Source of the DNA: Mycobacterium sp. E2733
GTDB lineage: Bacteria > Actinomycetota > Actinomycetes > Mycobacteriales > Mycobacteriaceae
DNA length: 48,630 bases
Assembly (NCBI RefSeq): GCF_001667585.1
Contig: NZ_LZJZ01000033.1
Location: 1 to 48,630 of the forward strand
Direction: 5' to 3'
Position 1 is the first letter of the stretch, and the number at the start of each line of letters is the position of its first letter. The translations under genes and the position numbers were made by a program. This document shows positions 29,907 to 40,238 of this stretch, in pieces. The notes below the pieces were generated by a model. The model did no database searches. It saw only the letters and a list, made by a program, of their open reading frames with translations, and had not been told where the DNA came from.

Positions 29907-31583
29907 CTAGTCCCGCGTCAGCTTCCGGTGGGTCACTCTGTGCGGCCGGGCCGCCTCGACACCGAGCCGTTCGACCTTGTTCTCCTCGTACGCACCGAAG
30001 TTGCCCTCGAACCAGAACCACTTGGCCTCGTTGTCCTCGTCGCCCTCCCAGGCCAGGATGTGCGTGCAGGTGCGGTCCAGGAACCAACGGTCGTGGGAAA
30101 TGACGACCGCGCAGCCCGGGAATTTCTCCAGGGCGTTTTCCAGCGAACCCAGCGTCTCGACATCGAGGTCGTTGGTGGGCTCGTCGAGCAGAAGCAGGTT
30201 GCCGCCTTCTTTGAGCGTGAGGGCGAGGTTCAGCCGGTTCCGCTCACCACCGGACAGCACGCCGGCCGGCTTCTGCTGGTCGGGACCCTTGAAGCCGAAA
30301 GCCGAGACGTAGGCGCGCGACGGGATCTCGTTCTGGCCGACCTCGATGTAATCGAGGCCATCCGAAACGACTTCCCACACGGTCTTCTTGGGATCGATGC
30401 CGGCGCGGGACTGGTCCACATAGCTGAGCTTGACCGTTTCTCCGACCTTCACCGTCCCACTGTCCGGCTGCTCCAGCCCGACGATGGTCTTGAACAGCGT
30501 CGTCTTGCCCACTCCGTTGGGACCGATCACGCCCACGATGCCGTTGCGCGGCAAGGTGAAGGACAGGTCCTTGATCAGGGTCCGCCCGTCGTAGCCCTTG
30601 TCGAGGTGGTCGACCTCGACCACCACGTTGCCCAGTCGCGGCCCGACGGGGATTTGAATCTCCTCGAAGTCCAGCTTGCGCGTCTTCTCCGCCTCGGCGG
30701 CCATCTCCTCGTAGCGCTGCAGGCGGGCCTTGTTCTTGGCTTGCCGCGCCTTCGCGCCCTGCCGCACCCAGGCCAGCTCCTCGGTGAGCCGCTTGTGCAG
30801 CTTGGCGTCCTTGCGGCCCTGCACCGCCAACCGCTCGGCCTTCTTCTCCAGATATGTCGAGTAGTTGCCCTCGTAGGGATACGCACGGCCGCGGTCGAGC
30901 TCGAGGATCCACTGGGCGACGTTGTCCAGGAAGTACCGGTCGTGGGTCACCGCCAGCACCGCGCCCGGGTAGGCGGCCAGGTGTTGTTCGAGCCACTGCA
31001 CACTTTCGGCGTCCAGGTGGTTGGTCGGCTCGTCGAGCAGCAACAGGTCGGGCTTGGACAACAGCAGCTTGCACAGCGCCACGCGGCGCCGCTCTCCGCC
31101 GGACAGCTTCGTCACCGGCTCGTCCGGCGGCGGGCAACGCAGGGCGTCCATGGCCTGCTCCAGCTGCGAGTCGAGGTCCCAGGCGTCGGCGTGGTCGAGG
31201 TCCTCCTGCAGCCGGCCCATTTCCTCCATCAACTCGTCGGAGTAGTCGGTGGCCATCAGTTCGGCGACCTCGTTGAACCGGTCCAGCTTGACCTTGATCT
31301 CGCCGAGCCCCTCCTCGACGTTGCCGCGCACCGTCTTCTCTTCGTTCAGCGGCGGCTCCTGCTGCAGGATGCCGACGGTGGCCCCGGTGGCCAGGAAGGC
31401 CTCGCCGTTGTTCGGCTTGTCCAGCCCGGCCATGATCCGCAAGACGCTCGACTTGCCGGCGCCGTTGGGGCCAACGACGCCGATCTTGGCGCCCGGGTAA
31501 AAGCTCAACGTGACGTCGTCCAGGATCACCTTGTCGCCGTGCGCCTTGCGGACCTTTTTCATCGTGTAGATGAACTCAGCCAT
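29907..31583 (-). CDS. ettA: Energy-dependent translational throttle protein EttA (ABC-F ATPase)
   Basis: A 558-residue soluble ABC-F protein that binds the ribosomal E site and tunes entry into elongation by ATP/ADP level. Tandem ABC domains: Walker A GPNGAGKSS (38-46) with LSGGERRR and LLLLDEPTNHLD, then GPNGVGKTT with LSGGERNR and LLLLDEPTNDLD. The linker between them (EELAWVRQGAKARQAKNKAR) is the P-site tRNA interaction motif, and an arm insertion is present in the first domain. There are no membrane segments. The ATG at 31583 (MAEFIYTMKKVRKAHG) is standard; the upstream extension is rejected. It lies 121 bases upstream of gdh and 81 bases after the SSB-like gene. Confidence 0.95.
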   Translation of the reverse strand: MAEFIYTMKKVRKAHGDKVILDDVTLSFYPGAKIGVVGPNGAGKSSVLRIMAGLDKPNNGEAFLATGATVGILQQEPPLNEEKTVRGNVEEGLGEIKVKLDRFNEVAELMATDYSDELMEEMGRLQEDLDHADAWDLDSQLEQAMDALRCPPPDEPVTKLSGGERRRVALCKLLLSKPDLLLLDEPTNHLDAESVQWLEQHLAAYPGAVLAVTHDRYFLDNVAQWILELDRGRAYPYEGNYSTYLEKKAERLAVQGRKDAKLHKRLTEELAWVRQGAKARQAKNKARLQRYEEMAAEAEKTRKLDFEEIQIPVGPRLGNVVVEVDHLDKGYDGRTLIKDLSFTLPRNGIVGVIGPNGVGKTTLFKTIVGLEQPDSGTVKVGETVKLSYVDQSRAGIDPKKTVWEVVSDGLDYIEVGQNEIPSRAYVSAFGFKGPDQQKPAGVLSGGERNRLNLALTLKEGGNLLLLDEPTNDLDVETLGSLENALEKFPGCAVVISHDRWFLDRTCTHILAWEGDEDNEAKWFWFEGNFGAYEENKVERLGVEAARPHRVTHRKLTRD

Positions 31584-31664
31584 GCCGCTGTTGTGCCTTT
31601 CTGGTTCTTTGAGAAAGCTCTCGCCGCCCATCCTAGGCACCGCGCGGGGGGCCCGATCCCGCAG

Positions 31665-32141
31665 CTAAGCCGACAGCGGCAGCGGTCCCGTTGCGGAGGA
31701 CTCGACGCTGTCGTCGACGTCGGCGCCCTCACCTGCGCCGGTCGGATCCGTCGGGGGTGTGGTGGCATCGCTTGCCGTCGGACCGGTATAGCCCGGCCTC
31801 TCGATGCGCACAATCGCGCGGGACACATCGGGCCCGACGGAGGTGGCTCGCATCTCCAGTGACGACCGCCGGTTGCCGTCCCGGTCTTCGTACTCGCTGG
31901 TGTACACATGGCCCACCACGATCACCGGGGCGCCTTTACCCAACGCGGCACCCACGCCAGTGACTAACTTGCCCCAGCAATTGACGTTGATGAACAGCGA
32001 GTTACCCGGCTCCCAGCCGTCCGCCGTGCGGCGCCGGGAGTTGCTCGCGACGCGAAACTTGATGACCTCCTGGGTGCCGACCTGTCGGCGTTCGGGGTTG
32101 TTGACGATGTGGCCGACCACGGTAAGCGAGGTTTCGAACAT
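31665..32141 (-). CDS. Single-stranded DNA-binding protein-like (SsbB, Rv2478c-like)
   Basis: A 158-residue OB-fold protein opening with ETSLTVVGHIVNNPERRQVG, then INVNCWGKLVTGVGAALGKG and PVIVVGHVYTSEYEDRDGNR, the strand pattern of bacterial SSB. The C-terminal tail is Thr/Ser/acidic but ends PLPLSA rather than the canonical acidic DDDIPF-like tip. It is therefore a paralogue of the main SSB and probably lacks the protein-docking tail. GAAGGGAT precedes the ATG. It is divergent from the cyclase gene and probably heads the ssb-ettA-gdh series. Confidence 0.88.
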   Translation of the reverse strand: MFETSLTVVGHIVNNPERRQVGTQEVIKFRVASNSRRRTADGWEPGNSLFINVNCWGKLVTGVGAALGKGAPVIVVGHVYTSEYEDRDGNRRSSLEMRATSVGPDVSRAIVRIERPGYTGPTASDATTPPTDPTGAGEGADVDDSVESSATGPLPLSA

Positions 32142-32377
32142 TGACGGATCCCTTCTCGGTTTCTATGTCATGGCTCGGTGAACAAGTCACCGCCCTATCC
32201 GACCGCCATTCAGCTCGCCACCACCGACGGGCTAGGCGAAACCAGGGCCCCGCGCACTGGCCCCCTGTGGAAAAAACGGTGACTGTGGATCAGTCCGCCG
32301 CTAGTGCGATGCGCGTTCGAGGCCAGGCGCCTCAAATTCCTGAGTTTTCATATTCCCGGGCAACCGACCGAGACACC

Positions 32378-32391
32378 TTCGTATATACGAA
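32378..32391. repeat. 14-base perfect palindrome in the ssb-cyclase intergenic region
   Basis: TTCGTATATACGAA is an uninterrupted palindrome at 32378-32391 in the 397-base gap (32142-32538) between the SSB-like gene and the divergent adenylate cyclase. The remaining bases of that gap hold no supportable gene. AT-rich palindromes of this type are common operators; the regulator is unknown. Confidence 0.5.
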
Positions 32392-32526
32392 TCCCGCGGG
32401 CGCGTGCACGGTCGTTTCGCAATGGAACGCCAGATAACGTGCGGCCCCAGCGCTGCTGCGTTCGGCCCTCCGCCAGTGGCGATTTAGTTGCGGGTGAAAC
32501 GCCGATGACCAAGTTGGCTAGTCGTT

Positions 32527-32532
32527 TAGTCT
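32527..32532 (+). promoter_or_regulatory. -10 element for leaderless adenylate cyclase gene
   Basis: TAGTCT fits TANNNT and ends six bases before the ATG at 32539, with no Shine-Dalgarno; transcription should start on the ATG. Confidence 0.55.
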
Positions 32533-32538
32533 CCCGGC

Positions 32539-34071
32539 ATGGAGCGCATTTGGCAGTGGGCGTGGGATCGGTACGGGGCGAGGTACTCGTGGGCGATCTT
32601 TGTGATCAGTGGCCTTATGGCGCTCCCGATCTGGCTCGTGTCGTCGATGATCATTACCGCTTACGAGCACTCCGATCATTACGTCGAGACGGCTGCTGTA
32701 ACCGTGGTCGCCGTGCCGATCCAGTTGTACGCGATCGTTCTTCCTGGCCTGAGCCGAATCCGATCCGTTGAGCGGTGGGTGGCGGGCCAGGAGGTCGATC
32801 GGGCGACAGCCCTGGCGGACACCTACAGGTACGGTCGGGAGTCGTTCTTGCGAGGCGTGGTCGTCAGCGCCGTTTGGGCCACTCTGCTTGCGGTCGTTGT
32901 CGGTGCGATCGCCGGAGCGGCCGGGTGGCGGGTCGTCCAGTACGGCGTATGGGGTGCCATCCTCGGAGCTACCACCCAGTTGGCCGCGAGCCATAGCTTC
33001 TCCGAAGCGTCCCTGCGGCCAGCCCGGACCGCGCTAGCCGGTGATACGGGGATCGGTGATTCCCTGCCGCGCTCTCGCCCGACTTTTGCCGCCTGGTCCA
33101 ACGTGTTCATGCTGGGCGTCGCTTTCGTCTTCGCCCTGGCGGGCGCGATGCTCGCGGCGGTGTTCCATCGGGTGGCTGAGGTCCCCCTACTCGCTGTGGT
33201 GATCGCCTTCTGCTTGGCGTTTGGCATGGGGCTGCCGATCACCATCGGCGCCGGGTTCTGGCCCTCCCTCCAACCGATTCGCGACCTCGCGGAAGCCACC
33301 AAACGTGTCGCGGTCGGTGACTACACCAGCCGCCTGCCGGTGGTTCAAGACGATGACCTTGGTGCGCTGTCGGCGTCGTTCAATCGCATGCAGGCCGGTT
33401 TGGCTGAGCGGCAACGACTCCAGGCGGCGTTCGGGACGTATGTCGATCCCGGCCTGGCGGCGCGGCTGTTGGAGCAGGGTGACGATGTCTTCAGCGGCGA
33501 GCGACGCGAGGTCACGGTGATGTTCGTGGACATCCGCGACTTCACTACGTTCGCCGAGGCCAACACCGCTGAGTACACCGTCTCCCGCCTCAACGAGCTG
33601 TTCACGATCGTCGTGCCGGCTGTCGTGGACGCCGGTGGACATGTCAATAAGTTCCTCGGCGACGGCGCGCTGGCCGTTTTCGGTGCCCCGAATGACCTCG
33701 CGGAGCATGCCGACGCTGCGGTGAAGGCCGCCGTGTTGATCCAGCGTCTGGTCGCCGAGCGATTCGGCGGGGACCTTCGCATCGGCATCGGGATCAACAC
33801 CGGGGTGGTGATCGCCGGCACCATCGGCGGCGGCGGCAAGCTCGAGTTCACCCTCATCGGTGACACGGTCAACGTGGCGGCCCGCGTCGAGCAACTCACC
33901 AAAACCACCGGCGACGCGATCCTGCTCACCCGGCAGTGCGTCGACGCCTTGGCGTCTCGACCGCCCGGACTCATCGACCGGGGATTTCATGTCCTGAAAG
34001 GAAAGTCAGCCGCCGTGCAGATCTTCGGCCTCGACCAACGGGCCGACATACGCGCTGAGTTCACCAGCTAA
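32539..34071 (+). CDS. Membrane class IIIb adenylate cyclase with HAMP domain
   Basis: 510 residues: about six membrane helices in the first 240 residues, a HAMP linker (about 245-300, PIRDLAEATKRVAVGDYTSR), then a class III cyclase catalytic domain. Metal-binding D331 (FVDIRDFT) and D375 (KFLGDGA), substrate Lys K371, and transition-state N445 and R449 (TVNVAAR) are all present. The second purine-selecting position is Thr (T438, EFTLIGD) instead of Asp, the class IIIb hallmark as in the Rv1318c-Rv1320c/Rv3645 group. It should make cAMP and is likely active. It has no equivalent here in M. tuberculosis, where IS6110 lies beside Rv2478c. It converges on the CopD-CtaG gene 28 bases away. Confidence 0.9.
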   Translation: MERIWQWAWDRYGARYSWAIFVISGLMALPIWLVSSMIITAYEHSDHYVETAAVTVVAVPIQLYAIVLPGLSRIRSVERWVAGQEVDRATALADTYRYGRESFLRGVVVSAVWATLLAVVVGAIAGAAGWRVVQYGVWGAILGATTQLAASHSFSEASLRPARTALAGDTGIGDSLPRSRPTFAAWSNVFMLGVAFVFALAGAMLAAVFHRVAEVPLLAVVIAFCLAFGMGLPITIGAGFWPSLQPIRDLAEATKRVAVGDYTSRLPVVQDDDLGALSASFNRMQAGLAERQRLQAAFGTYVDPGLAARLLEQGDDVFSGERREVTVMFVDIRDFTTFAEANTAEYTVSRLNELFTIVVPAVVDAGGHVNKFLGDGALAVFGAPNDLAEHADAAVKAAVLIQRLVAERFGGDLRIGIGINTGVVIAGTIGGGGKLEFTLIGDTVNVAARVEQLTKTTGDAILLTRQCVDALASRPPGLIDRGFHVLKGKSAAVQIFGLDQRADIRAEFTS

Positions 34072-34099
34072 GCCGGTCGCCGCGGGAAGGTTGTTCGCC

Positions 34100-36124
34100 C
34101 TACTTACGCGGTTCCGGCGTTTCCCGCCGCGCCAGCTCGGCCAGCATCGCGTTGTAGGCGGCCAGTTCGGCGTCGTCGTCGCGGTCGGCGGCGCGGTCCA
34201 ACCGCCGGGCGGTGCGGTCGTCACTGCGCGCCCACTGCACCAGCAGCGCCAGCATCACGATCACCAGGGGAAGCTCCCCCGCCGCCCAGGCGATGCCGCC
34301 ACCCAATCGCTGATCACCGAGCAGGTCCGTGTGCCAGGTCAGACCGAGTGAGCGATAGTAGTCGGCGCCGAGCACCCTGCGGGTGCCCATCAGCACCACC
34401 CCGAAGAACGCGTGCAGCGGCAACGACGCGAACACCACGCCCACCTTGGCCAGCGGCGGGATCGGGCGCGGCGTGGGGTCGACCCCGATGACAATCCAGT
34501 AGAAGAGGTAGCCGCTGATCAAGAAGTGCAGGTTCATCGCCAGGTGGCCAGCGTGACTGCTGACGGCGGTGTCGAACAGGTTCGAGAGGTACAACCCGTA
34601 GAAGCCGGCGACGAACAGCACGGTGGCCACCACCGGGTTGGTGACGAATCGGGAGTACCGACTGTGCAGCGCGGCCAATAGCCATTCCCGCATACCGGGC
34701 GGGTCGTCCCGGCCGGCGGCGGGTAACGCCCGCAGGGCCAGGCTCACCGGGGCACCGAGCACGAGAAGGATCGGGACCAGCATCGACAGGCCCATGTGGG
34801 CGACCATGTGCACGCTGAACATCGCCGGCATGTAGCGACCGACCCCCGACGAGGTGACGAACAGCAGCGCGAAACAGCCGAGCAGCCACGCCGCGGTGCG
34901 GCCCGGCGGCCACGCGTCCCCGCGGCGGCGCAGGCGCACCACGGCGGCCACGTAGAGGGCGGCGAACACGATCGCGGCGCTGCCAAAGATCAAGTCGAAG
35001 CGCCAGTCGAACAGGATCCGCGCCGGCGTGGGCGGCCCGCTGAAGTCGTAACCGATCTCGGCTTCGGGAATCGAGGGCAGCCGGCTCGGCGGTGGTGGCG
35101 GCGGGGTGCGGCCCAGCCCGACGGCGATACCGAAGGTGAGGGCGAAGACCGCGGCCTCGGCGAGCGCCAGCCGGAGCAGGGCGCGGCGCGCCGCCGGCTG
35201 AGTCGGTTCCGCTTGCAACCCCACGACCGACGAGCGCCGCTGCCGCCAGCCGATGCCCCCCAGCATGCACAACGCGGCGAACTTGCCGACCACCAAGCGG
35301 CCGTAATCGGTGGTCAACAGGTCACCGAGCGGGACGCGCACCGCGGCGTTCACCAGACCGCTGACCGCCATCGCGACCCAACACCACAGCGCGATCGCGG
35401 AGAACCGCCGTGCCGCCAGGGCGACGTGCCCGCCGCCGCGCAGCCCATACGCGGCCAACGCCAGCAGGCCACCGGCCCACAGGCCCGCGGCCACGAGGTG
35501 GATCAGCAGGCTGTTGGTTGCCAGGTCGTGCGATCCACCGGCCGACGAATGGCCGGTCAGCCCAAGCGGGATGAGGGTCAGCAACGAGCCGGCGAACAGC
35601 AGCGGCGTCCAGGACCAGCGCAGCACCGAGAGGCTGGCCAGCATCACCAACGCGGCCAGCGCCGCGGTCCACCGCCACGCGGAGGCGGTGGTGACCAGGC
35701 CCGCAACCGACCAGATACGCACCGGGTTGAGGAGCGCGACCAACGGGCGGCCCGACACGTCGGAAACGGTCAGCGGAACCAGCAGCGCCGCACACACCGC
35801 CCAGACGCCCGACGCCACCGTCCCCAGGCGGAGCGCCCGGTACCCGTCGGCGTCCAGGACGCCGCTGGCTTGCGGTGGCACCAGAAACGCCGCGAACAGG
35901 AACGACCCGACGGCCAGCACCGCGGCGATCTCACCCGCCGCCCGGACGAACGGGAGCCCCAGCGTGGTTACCGGACCCGGGTTCGGTAAACCCGTGGCGG
36001 TCAGCGCGTCGGCCAGCGACAGCGCCCCGATACCGGCCGCCGTGCAGCCCGCCAGCAGCGCGACGCCGACGAGCAGCGGCCACACCCGCGCGCGGAGTGG
36101 GGCCACCGACCGATCGACCGTCAT
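34100..36124 (-). CDS. CopD-CtaG fusion: copper-transport / cytochrome c oxidase assembly membrane protein
   Basis: A 674-residue polytopic protein. The N-terminal half (about 1-330) is CopD-like, with VSDVSGRPLVALLNPVRIWS and TGHSSAGGSHDLATNSLLIH, whose histidines are typical of copper-resistance CopD. A proline-rich linker (about 335-350) precedes a C-terminal half like Caa3-type CtaG, with MFSVHMVAHMGLSMLVPILL, VSSHAGHLAMNLHFLISGYL and GVDPTPRP. It resembles Rv0102 of M. tuberculosis. Likely role: copper import or delivery for oxidase assembly. The ATG at 36124 follows the plsB2 stop by 29 bases on the same strand, so it may be read through from the lipid operon. Confidence 0.86.
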   Translation of the reverse strand: MTVDRSVAPLRARVWPLLVGVALLAGCTAAGIGALSLADALTATGLPNPGPVTTLGLPFVRAAGEIAAVLAVGSFLFAAFLVPPQASGVLDADGYRALRLGTVASGVWAVCAALLVPLTVSDVSGRPLVALLNPVRIWSVAGLVTTASAWRWTAALAALVMLASLSVLRWSWTPLLFAGSLLTLIPLGLTGHSSAGGSHDLATNSLLIHLVAAGLWAGGLLALAAYGLRGGGHVALAARRFSAIALWCWVAMAVSGLVNAAVRVPLGDLLTTDYGRLVVGKFAALCMLGGIGWRQRRSSVVGLQAEPTQPAARRALLRLALAEAAVFALTFGIAVGLGRTPPPPPPSRLPSIPEAEIGYDFSGPPTPARILFDWRFDLIFGSAAIVFAALYVAAVVRLRRRGDAWPPGRTAAWLLGCFALLFVTSSGVGRYMPAMFSVHMVAHMGLSMLVPILLVLGAPVSLALRALPAAGRDDPPGMREWLLAALHSRYSRFVTNPVVATVLFVAGFYGLYLSNLFDTAVSSHAGHLAMNLHFLISGYLFYWIVIGVDPTPRPIPPLAKVGVVFASLPLHAFFGVVLMGTRRVLGADYYRSLGLTWHTDLLGDQRLGGGIAWAAGELPLVIVMLALLVQWARSDDRTARRLDRAADRDDDAELAAYNAMLAELARRETPEPRK

Positions 36125-36153
36125 ACAGCCAGGGTATGGGCCCCGGCGGGGGG

Positions 36154-38511
36154 CTACGGAGCCAGGCGCTGCCGACGCGCCTTGGCCTCGCGGGCGACGA
36201 ACTGGTCGCGAGCGATCCGCCCGACGTGGTCCGAATCGCGCAGGATGTCCCGGAGTTCCGCCCGAAAAGCGGTCCGACGTTCGGCGAGGTCCGGGCCGGG
36301 CCCGATCAGATCCTGGTCGGCGACGACCTGATACGCGGTGGCGAACAACAGCGTCGACACCGATTCGCTGCTGCGGACCCGGGCTTGCGCCACGTATTGG
36401 CGGCCCACGCCGAGCGCCGTCTTGGTCAAGTCCTTCTGGCCGACGTCGGCCGGCGCATCGCGAAGCACGTCGGCGACGATCTCGTAGGCCTCGAAGAACA
36501 CCCGCAGCATCGCTTCCGCCATCAGCGGACGCTTGGCGAACAGCAGCGCGTCGATCTCGTCGCCGCCGGCGGTGACGTGGGCTTCCCAGTCGTCGTGCCA
36601 GGCCATCTCTTCGGCGATGTTGTCCCGGAATGCCGCCGAGTCCGCGAAGTAGAAGTCGAACTTGAGCAGGTCGCGCAGCCGCATCGCCTGATCCCAGAAG
36701 GCCCGCATCCGGTCACCCTCGGCGTGCCGGGCGTGGGCCAGCGCGAGTTCGACGATCGAGGTCTCCAGGAAGGCGTGGATCAACGAGTTGCGGTAGAACG
36801 CGGCCGCGTGTTGCTCTTCGGGGGCGATGCGCCACACCGGTTCCCGGCCACCGTCGACCCGGGTGATCGGGTGGCCGTTGGACAACGCGTCGACAGCCGC
36901 CCGCACCCCCTCGCGCGAGCGCAGCCGCAATGCGCTCGTCGACATCGGATTCTGCTTGCGTTCCAGATAGTCGAGCGAGTCCTGCAGGGTGTGGTGCAGC
37001 TGGTCGAGCGTCAACGCCGCGCCGCGCGTGGTGAGCAGCAACGCGCACACCAGGCCCGTGGCCGTCACCGGCGTCGCCTGCAATATTCGCCACGCAACCT
37101 CAAACGACATCTTCTGCAGCGCAAGTCGTTTGGCATCCTGGTCGTGGGTCAGCGGGCCGTGCGCCGGGCCCAGGTACTGACGCATCGAAACGGCTTCCGG
37201 GAAGCGGACGTAGATCTTGCCGTAGTTACGTTCGCCCTGCGCCCTGATGAAGTGGTACAGCCAGCCAACGCCTTCGGGCGTCTTCTCGCCGCCGCGGGCG
37301 TAGGCCGCGTACTCGGCGATCTCGTGCAACTGGTCGAAGCTGATGGACACCGGCTGCAACAGGATGTCTTCGCTGCGGCCGTCCAGGTAGGCGTCGGCGA
37401 CGTAGGCCAGCAGGCCCAGTTTCGGCGGCAGCATCTTGCCGGTGCGCGAGCGAGTGCCCTCGATGGACCAACTCAGGTTGAACCGCTTTTCGACGATGTA
37501 GCCGACGTACTCGCGCAAAACGTATTTGTAGAGCGGGTTTTCGCCTATGTTGCGGCGGATGAAGATCACGCCGGACCGGCGCAACAGTGGACCCATCGCG
37601 CCGAACGAGAGGTTGATACCGGCGAACACGTGCACGGGCGGTAGCCGGTTCTCCTGCATCGCCACCGGCACCACCGCGCCGTCGATGTAGGAGCGGTGCG
37701 AGAACAGCAGCACCGCCGGGTGGGCCTCCAGCGCGGCACGCATGGCTGCGACCTGATATCCGTCGTAGTCGATCTCCGGATCGAATCCGCGGCTGAGCGC
37801 CCTGCCGAGGACGCCCACCAGGTCGACGGACACCCTGCTCCAGCCGGTGGAGAGTTCGTCGAGCATCTCGCCCGCTTCGTCGACGGTCGCGCCGGGGATC
37901 TTCTTCAGCCCGGCGCGGAATCGGCTGGACTCCAAGATCTCCGGCTTCACCAGGCGCGGAGATTTGTACTGCGGCCCCAGGATTCGGTACTCGACGCGTT
38001 CCAGCGCCAACAGCGCGCGGCGGATGACGAATCGGGCGAAGTCGCTCTGGTTCTCCCCGACGGTGATGTCGCGCCACTGCTGGCGCAGCTCGGAAACTTT
38101 CGCCGGTTCGCCGGCCACCACCCGCGCCCGCTGGGGAGCACTACGCATGATGTGCAGTTGCTGACGTTCGTTGGGGTGGTAGGGATCCCGCCCCGGGAGC
38201 AGGCCGGCCAACTTGGCGATCCTGCCGCGATCCGGTGGTGGGAGCCAGAACACCCGCACCGGCACGATGGAACGGTCACCGACGGCGTCGTCGCCGCCCT
38301 CGAGCTGCTCGATCAGCGCGGTCAGTGCGTCGGGCGGCGCGGTGGGCGACGGCAGTTCCAGGACGTCAAATCTCGCCTCGGGCTTGTCGGAGCGCTGTTG
38401 AGCCATCCATGCCGTCACCAGTTCCCGCTCGACCGGCGAGGCCATGGACGCCAACACCAGCGAGTCTTGGCCGGTGAGGACCGCGGTGGTATCCGCGGCC
38501 GGTTCGGTCAC
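36154..38511 (-). CDS. plsB2: Glycerol-3-phosphate acyltransferase PlsB2
   Basis: First step of glycerolipid synthesis: acylates glycerol 3-phosphate at the inner membrane. The 785-residue protein has the acyltransferase box H272-RSYI-D277 ([12 protein letters not shown]), then [19 protein letters not shown], the block [20 protein letters not shown] and the conserved [12 protein letters not shown] that binds the glycerol phosphate. The length and the helical C-terminal domain match the PlsB family. The ATG at 38511 overlaps the plsC stop by four bases, so it is coupled to the second acyltransferase. It lies downstream of plsC and the WS/DGAT gene in one unit. Confidence 0.94.
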   Translation of the reverse strand: MTEPAADTTAVLTGQDSLVLASMASPVERELVTAWMAQQRSDKPEARFDVLELPSPTAPPDALTALIEQLEGGDDAVGDRSIVPVRVFWLPPPDRGRIAKLAGLLPGRDPYHPNERQQLHIMRSAPQRARVVAGEPAKVSELRQQWRDITVGENQSDFARFVIRRALLALERVEYRILGPQYKSPRLVKPEILESSRFRAGLKKIPGATVDEAGEMLDELSTGWSRVSVDLVGVLGRALSRGFDPEIDYDGYQVAAMRAALEAHPAVLLFSHRSYIDGAVVPVAMQENRLPPVHVFAGINLSFGAMGPLLRRSGVIFIRRNIGENPLYKYVLREYVGYIVEKRFNLSWSIEGTRSRTGKMLPPKLGLLAYVADAYLDGRSEDILLQPVSISFDQLHEIAEYAAYARGGEKTPEGVGWLYHFIRAQGERNYGKIYVRFPEAVSMRQYLGPAHGPLTHDQDAKRLALQKMSFEVAWRILQATPVTATGLVCALLLTTRGAALTLDQLHHTLQDSLDYLERKQNPMSTSALRLRSREGVRAAVDALSNGHPITRVDGGREPVWRIAPEEQHAAAFYRNSLIHAFLETSIVELALAHARHAEGDRMRAFWDQAMRLRDLLKFDFYFADSAAFRDNIAEEMAWHDDWEAHVTAGGDEIDALLFAKRPLMAEAMLRVFFEAYEIVADVLRDAPADVGQKDLTKTALGVGRQYVAQARVRSSESVSTLLFATAYQVVADQDLIGPGPDLAERRTAFRAELRDILRDSDHVGRIARDQFVAREAKARRQRLAP

Positions 38512-40238
38512 GGCCGCCCTTCGGGCGTGGACTCCGGCGCCTCGGCGGGCCGGTGTGCCTCACCGTCTTTGAGGGCGGCCTGGGACTCGTGCGGATTCGC
38601 CTTGGGCGGCTTGGCTTTCGAGGCGACCTTCCTCGCCGGTGCCTTCTTGGCCGGTGCCTTCGAAGAAACAGATTTCGCGGCAGTCTTTTTCGTTGGCGCC
38701 TTGGCCTTCTTCGCCGCCTTCTGCTCCGCGTACAGGCCGACCTTGGGCAGCTCGCCGTCGACGGGCCAGTTGGCCAGCGTGTCCAGGTACAACTGCCGGA
38801 CCTCGGCGATGCGCTCCGGCAGGTTCTCGACGGTCCAGTCCTGCACCGAAATCGGTGGAAACACCGCGATGTCGACCGTGCCCGGATTGACGACGGTGGA
38901 GTTTCGGGCGGCGACGAGCTCCGCGTTGCGGATCACGATCGGGACGATCGGGATTCCGGCCGCCATGGCGAGGCGGAACGGGCCCTTCTTGAACGGCCCG
39001 ACTTCGGTGGTGTCGACCCGGGTGCCTTCCGGGGCGATCACGATCGACAGCCCCTTCCGGGCCCGGTCCTCGACCTCGTGCATCGTCTCTACCGCGGCGA
39101 CCGGATCGTCCCGGTCGATGAACACGCCGTCGAGCAGCCTGCCGAGGGTGCCCATGATCGGGTCTTTCTTCAACTCCTTCTTGCCCACGCCGATCCAGTT
39201 GTCGCGCACCAGCGCGCCGGCGATGACCGGGTCAACCTGGTTGCGGTGATTGAAGATAAACACCGCCGGCCGCTGCGCGGTCAGGTTCTCCTGGCCGATG
39301 ACGTTGAGCTGCACCCCGGCGATCGCCAGCGACAGCTGGGAGAACGTCGAGGTGAAGAAGTTGACCCCGCGCCGCCGGTTGCGGGTCAGCACGCCGATGC
39401 CCACGGCGCCGGCGGCGACCGGGAACATCGAGCCGAAGCCGGCAAGGGTGCGAATCTGGCGTCGCAGGCCCACGGGACCGCGGCTGCTGAACCGCAGGAT
39501 CGGCCAGCCGCGCCGCTTGGCCACCGCGGCCATCTTGCCCTCGGGATTGGTCGGACGCGGGTTGCCGACCAGGTACATCAGGGCGACGTCCTCGTCCCCG
39601 TCGGCGTAGAAGTAACTGTCCTTCAGGTCGATGCCGTTCTCGGCGGCAAACCGTTGCACCGCAGCGGCTTTGCCGGGGCCCCACAGGATCGGCTTCTGCA
39701 CACCGCCGGTGAGTATCCCGTCCTCGGTGGTCTCGAACTTGTTGGTGAGCATGTTCGAGATGCCCAGGAACCTCGCCACCGGGTTGACCTGGATGGTCAG
39801 CGCCGAGGAGCTGAGCACCACGGTGTGCCCGCGAGCCACGTGCGCCCGCACCAACTCCCGCATCTCCGGGTAGATCCGCGACTCGATCCGCTGCACGAAC
39901 AGCCGCTCGCCGATCTCCTCCAGGTCGTCCAGCAAGCGGCCGGCCAACGCGGCGGCGGCCTTGCCGATGAGGTCCTCGAACTCGATGCGCCCGAGCGTGT
40001 GGCTCAGTCCGGCCTGGACCATGCCGAGTAGCTCACCCACGCCCATGTCACGGCGCAGCAGCCGCTCCTGGGTGAGGATGACCGCCGTGAAGCCGGCGAC
40101 CAGCGTCCCGTCGAGGTCGAAGAACGCCCCGATCTTGGGACCCGGTGGGCTGGCCATGATTTCGGCGACCGAGCCCGGCAAACGCATGTCGGTTCCGGGC
40201 GTTCCGCGCTCGTCTCCCTGGTCGTTGGCGGCGCTCAT
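38508..40238 (-). CDS. plsC: Bifunctional HAD phosphatase / 1-acylglycerol-3-phosphate acyltransferase (PlsC, Rv2483c-like)
   Basis: A 576-residue fusion. Residues about 36-260 are a HAD-like hydrolase of the phosphoserine-phosphatase type (D41-x-D43-x-T45, [34 protein letters not shown]). Residues about 300-490 are a PlsC acyltransferase with H331-RNQV-D336 and [20 protein letters not shown]. It could acylate lysophosphatidate and then dephosphorylate a lipid, giving diacylglycerol. The last 70 or so residues are Lys/Ala/Pro-rich ([15 protein letters not shown]), histone-tail-like. The ATG (40238) overlaps the upstream stop and its own stop overlaps plsB2, both by ATGA. Confidence 0.92.
   Translation of the reverse strand: MSAANDQGDERGTPGTDMRLPGSVAEIMASPPGPKIGAFFDLDGTLVAGFTAVILTQERLLRRDMGVGELLGMVQAGLSHTLGRIEFEDLIGKAAAALAGRLLDDLEEIGERLFVQRIESRIYPEMRELVRAHVARGHTVVLSSSALTIQVNPVARFLGISNMLTNKFETTEDGILTGGVQKPILWGPGKAAAVQRFAAENGIDLKDSYFYADGDEDVALMYLVGNPRPTNPEGKMAAVAKRRGWPILRFSSRGPVGLRRQIRTLAGFGSMFPVAAGAVGIGVLTRNRRRGVNFFTSTFSQLSLAIAGVQLNVIGQENLTAQRPAVFIFNHRNQVDPVIAGALVRDNWIGVGKKELKKDPIMGTLGRLLDGVFIDRDDPVAAVETMHEVEDRARKGLSIVIAPEGTRVDTTEVGPFKKGPFRLAMAAGIPIVPIVIRNAELVAARNSTVVNPGTVDIAVFPPISVQDWTVENLPERIAEVRQLYLDTLANWPVDGELPKVGLYAEQKAAKKAKAPTKKTAAKSVSSKAPAKKAPARKVASKAKPPKANPHESQAALKDGEAHRPAEAPESTPEGRP

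Noticed and set aside
29484..31862. A 792-codon open frame on the plus strand
   Set aside because: Antisense shadow of the gdh 5' end, ettA and the SSB-like gene, all of which are clear families.
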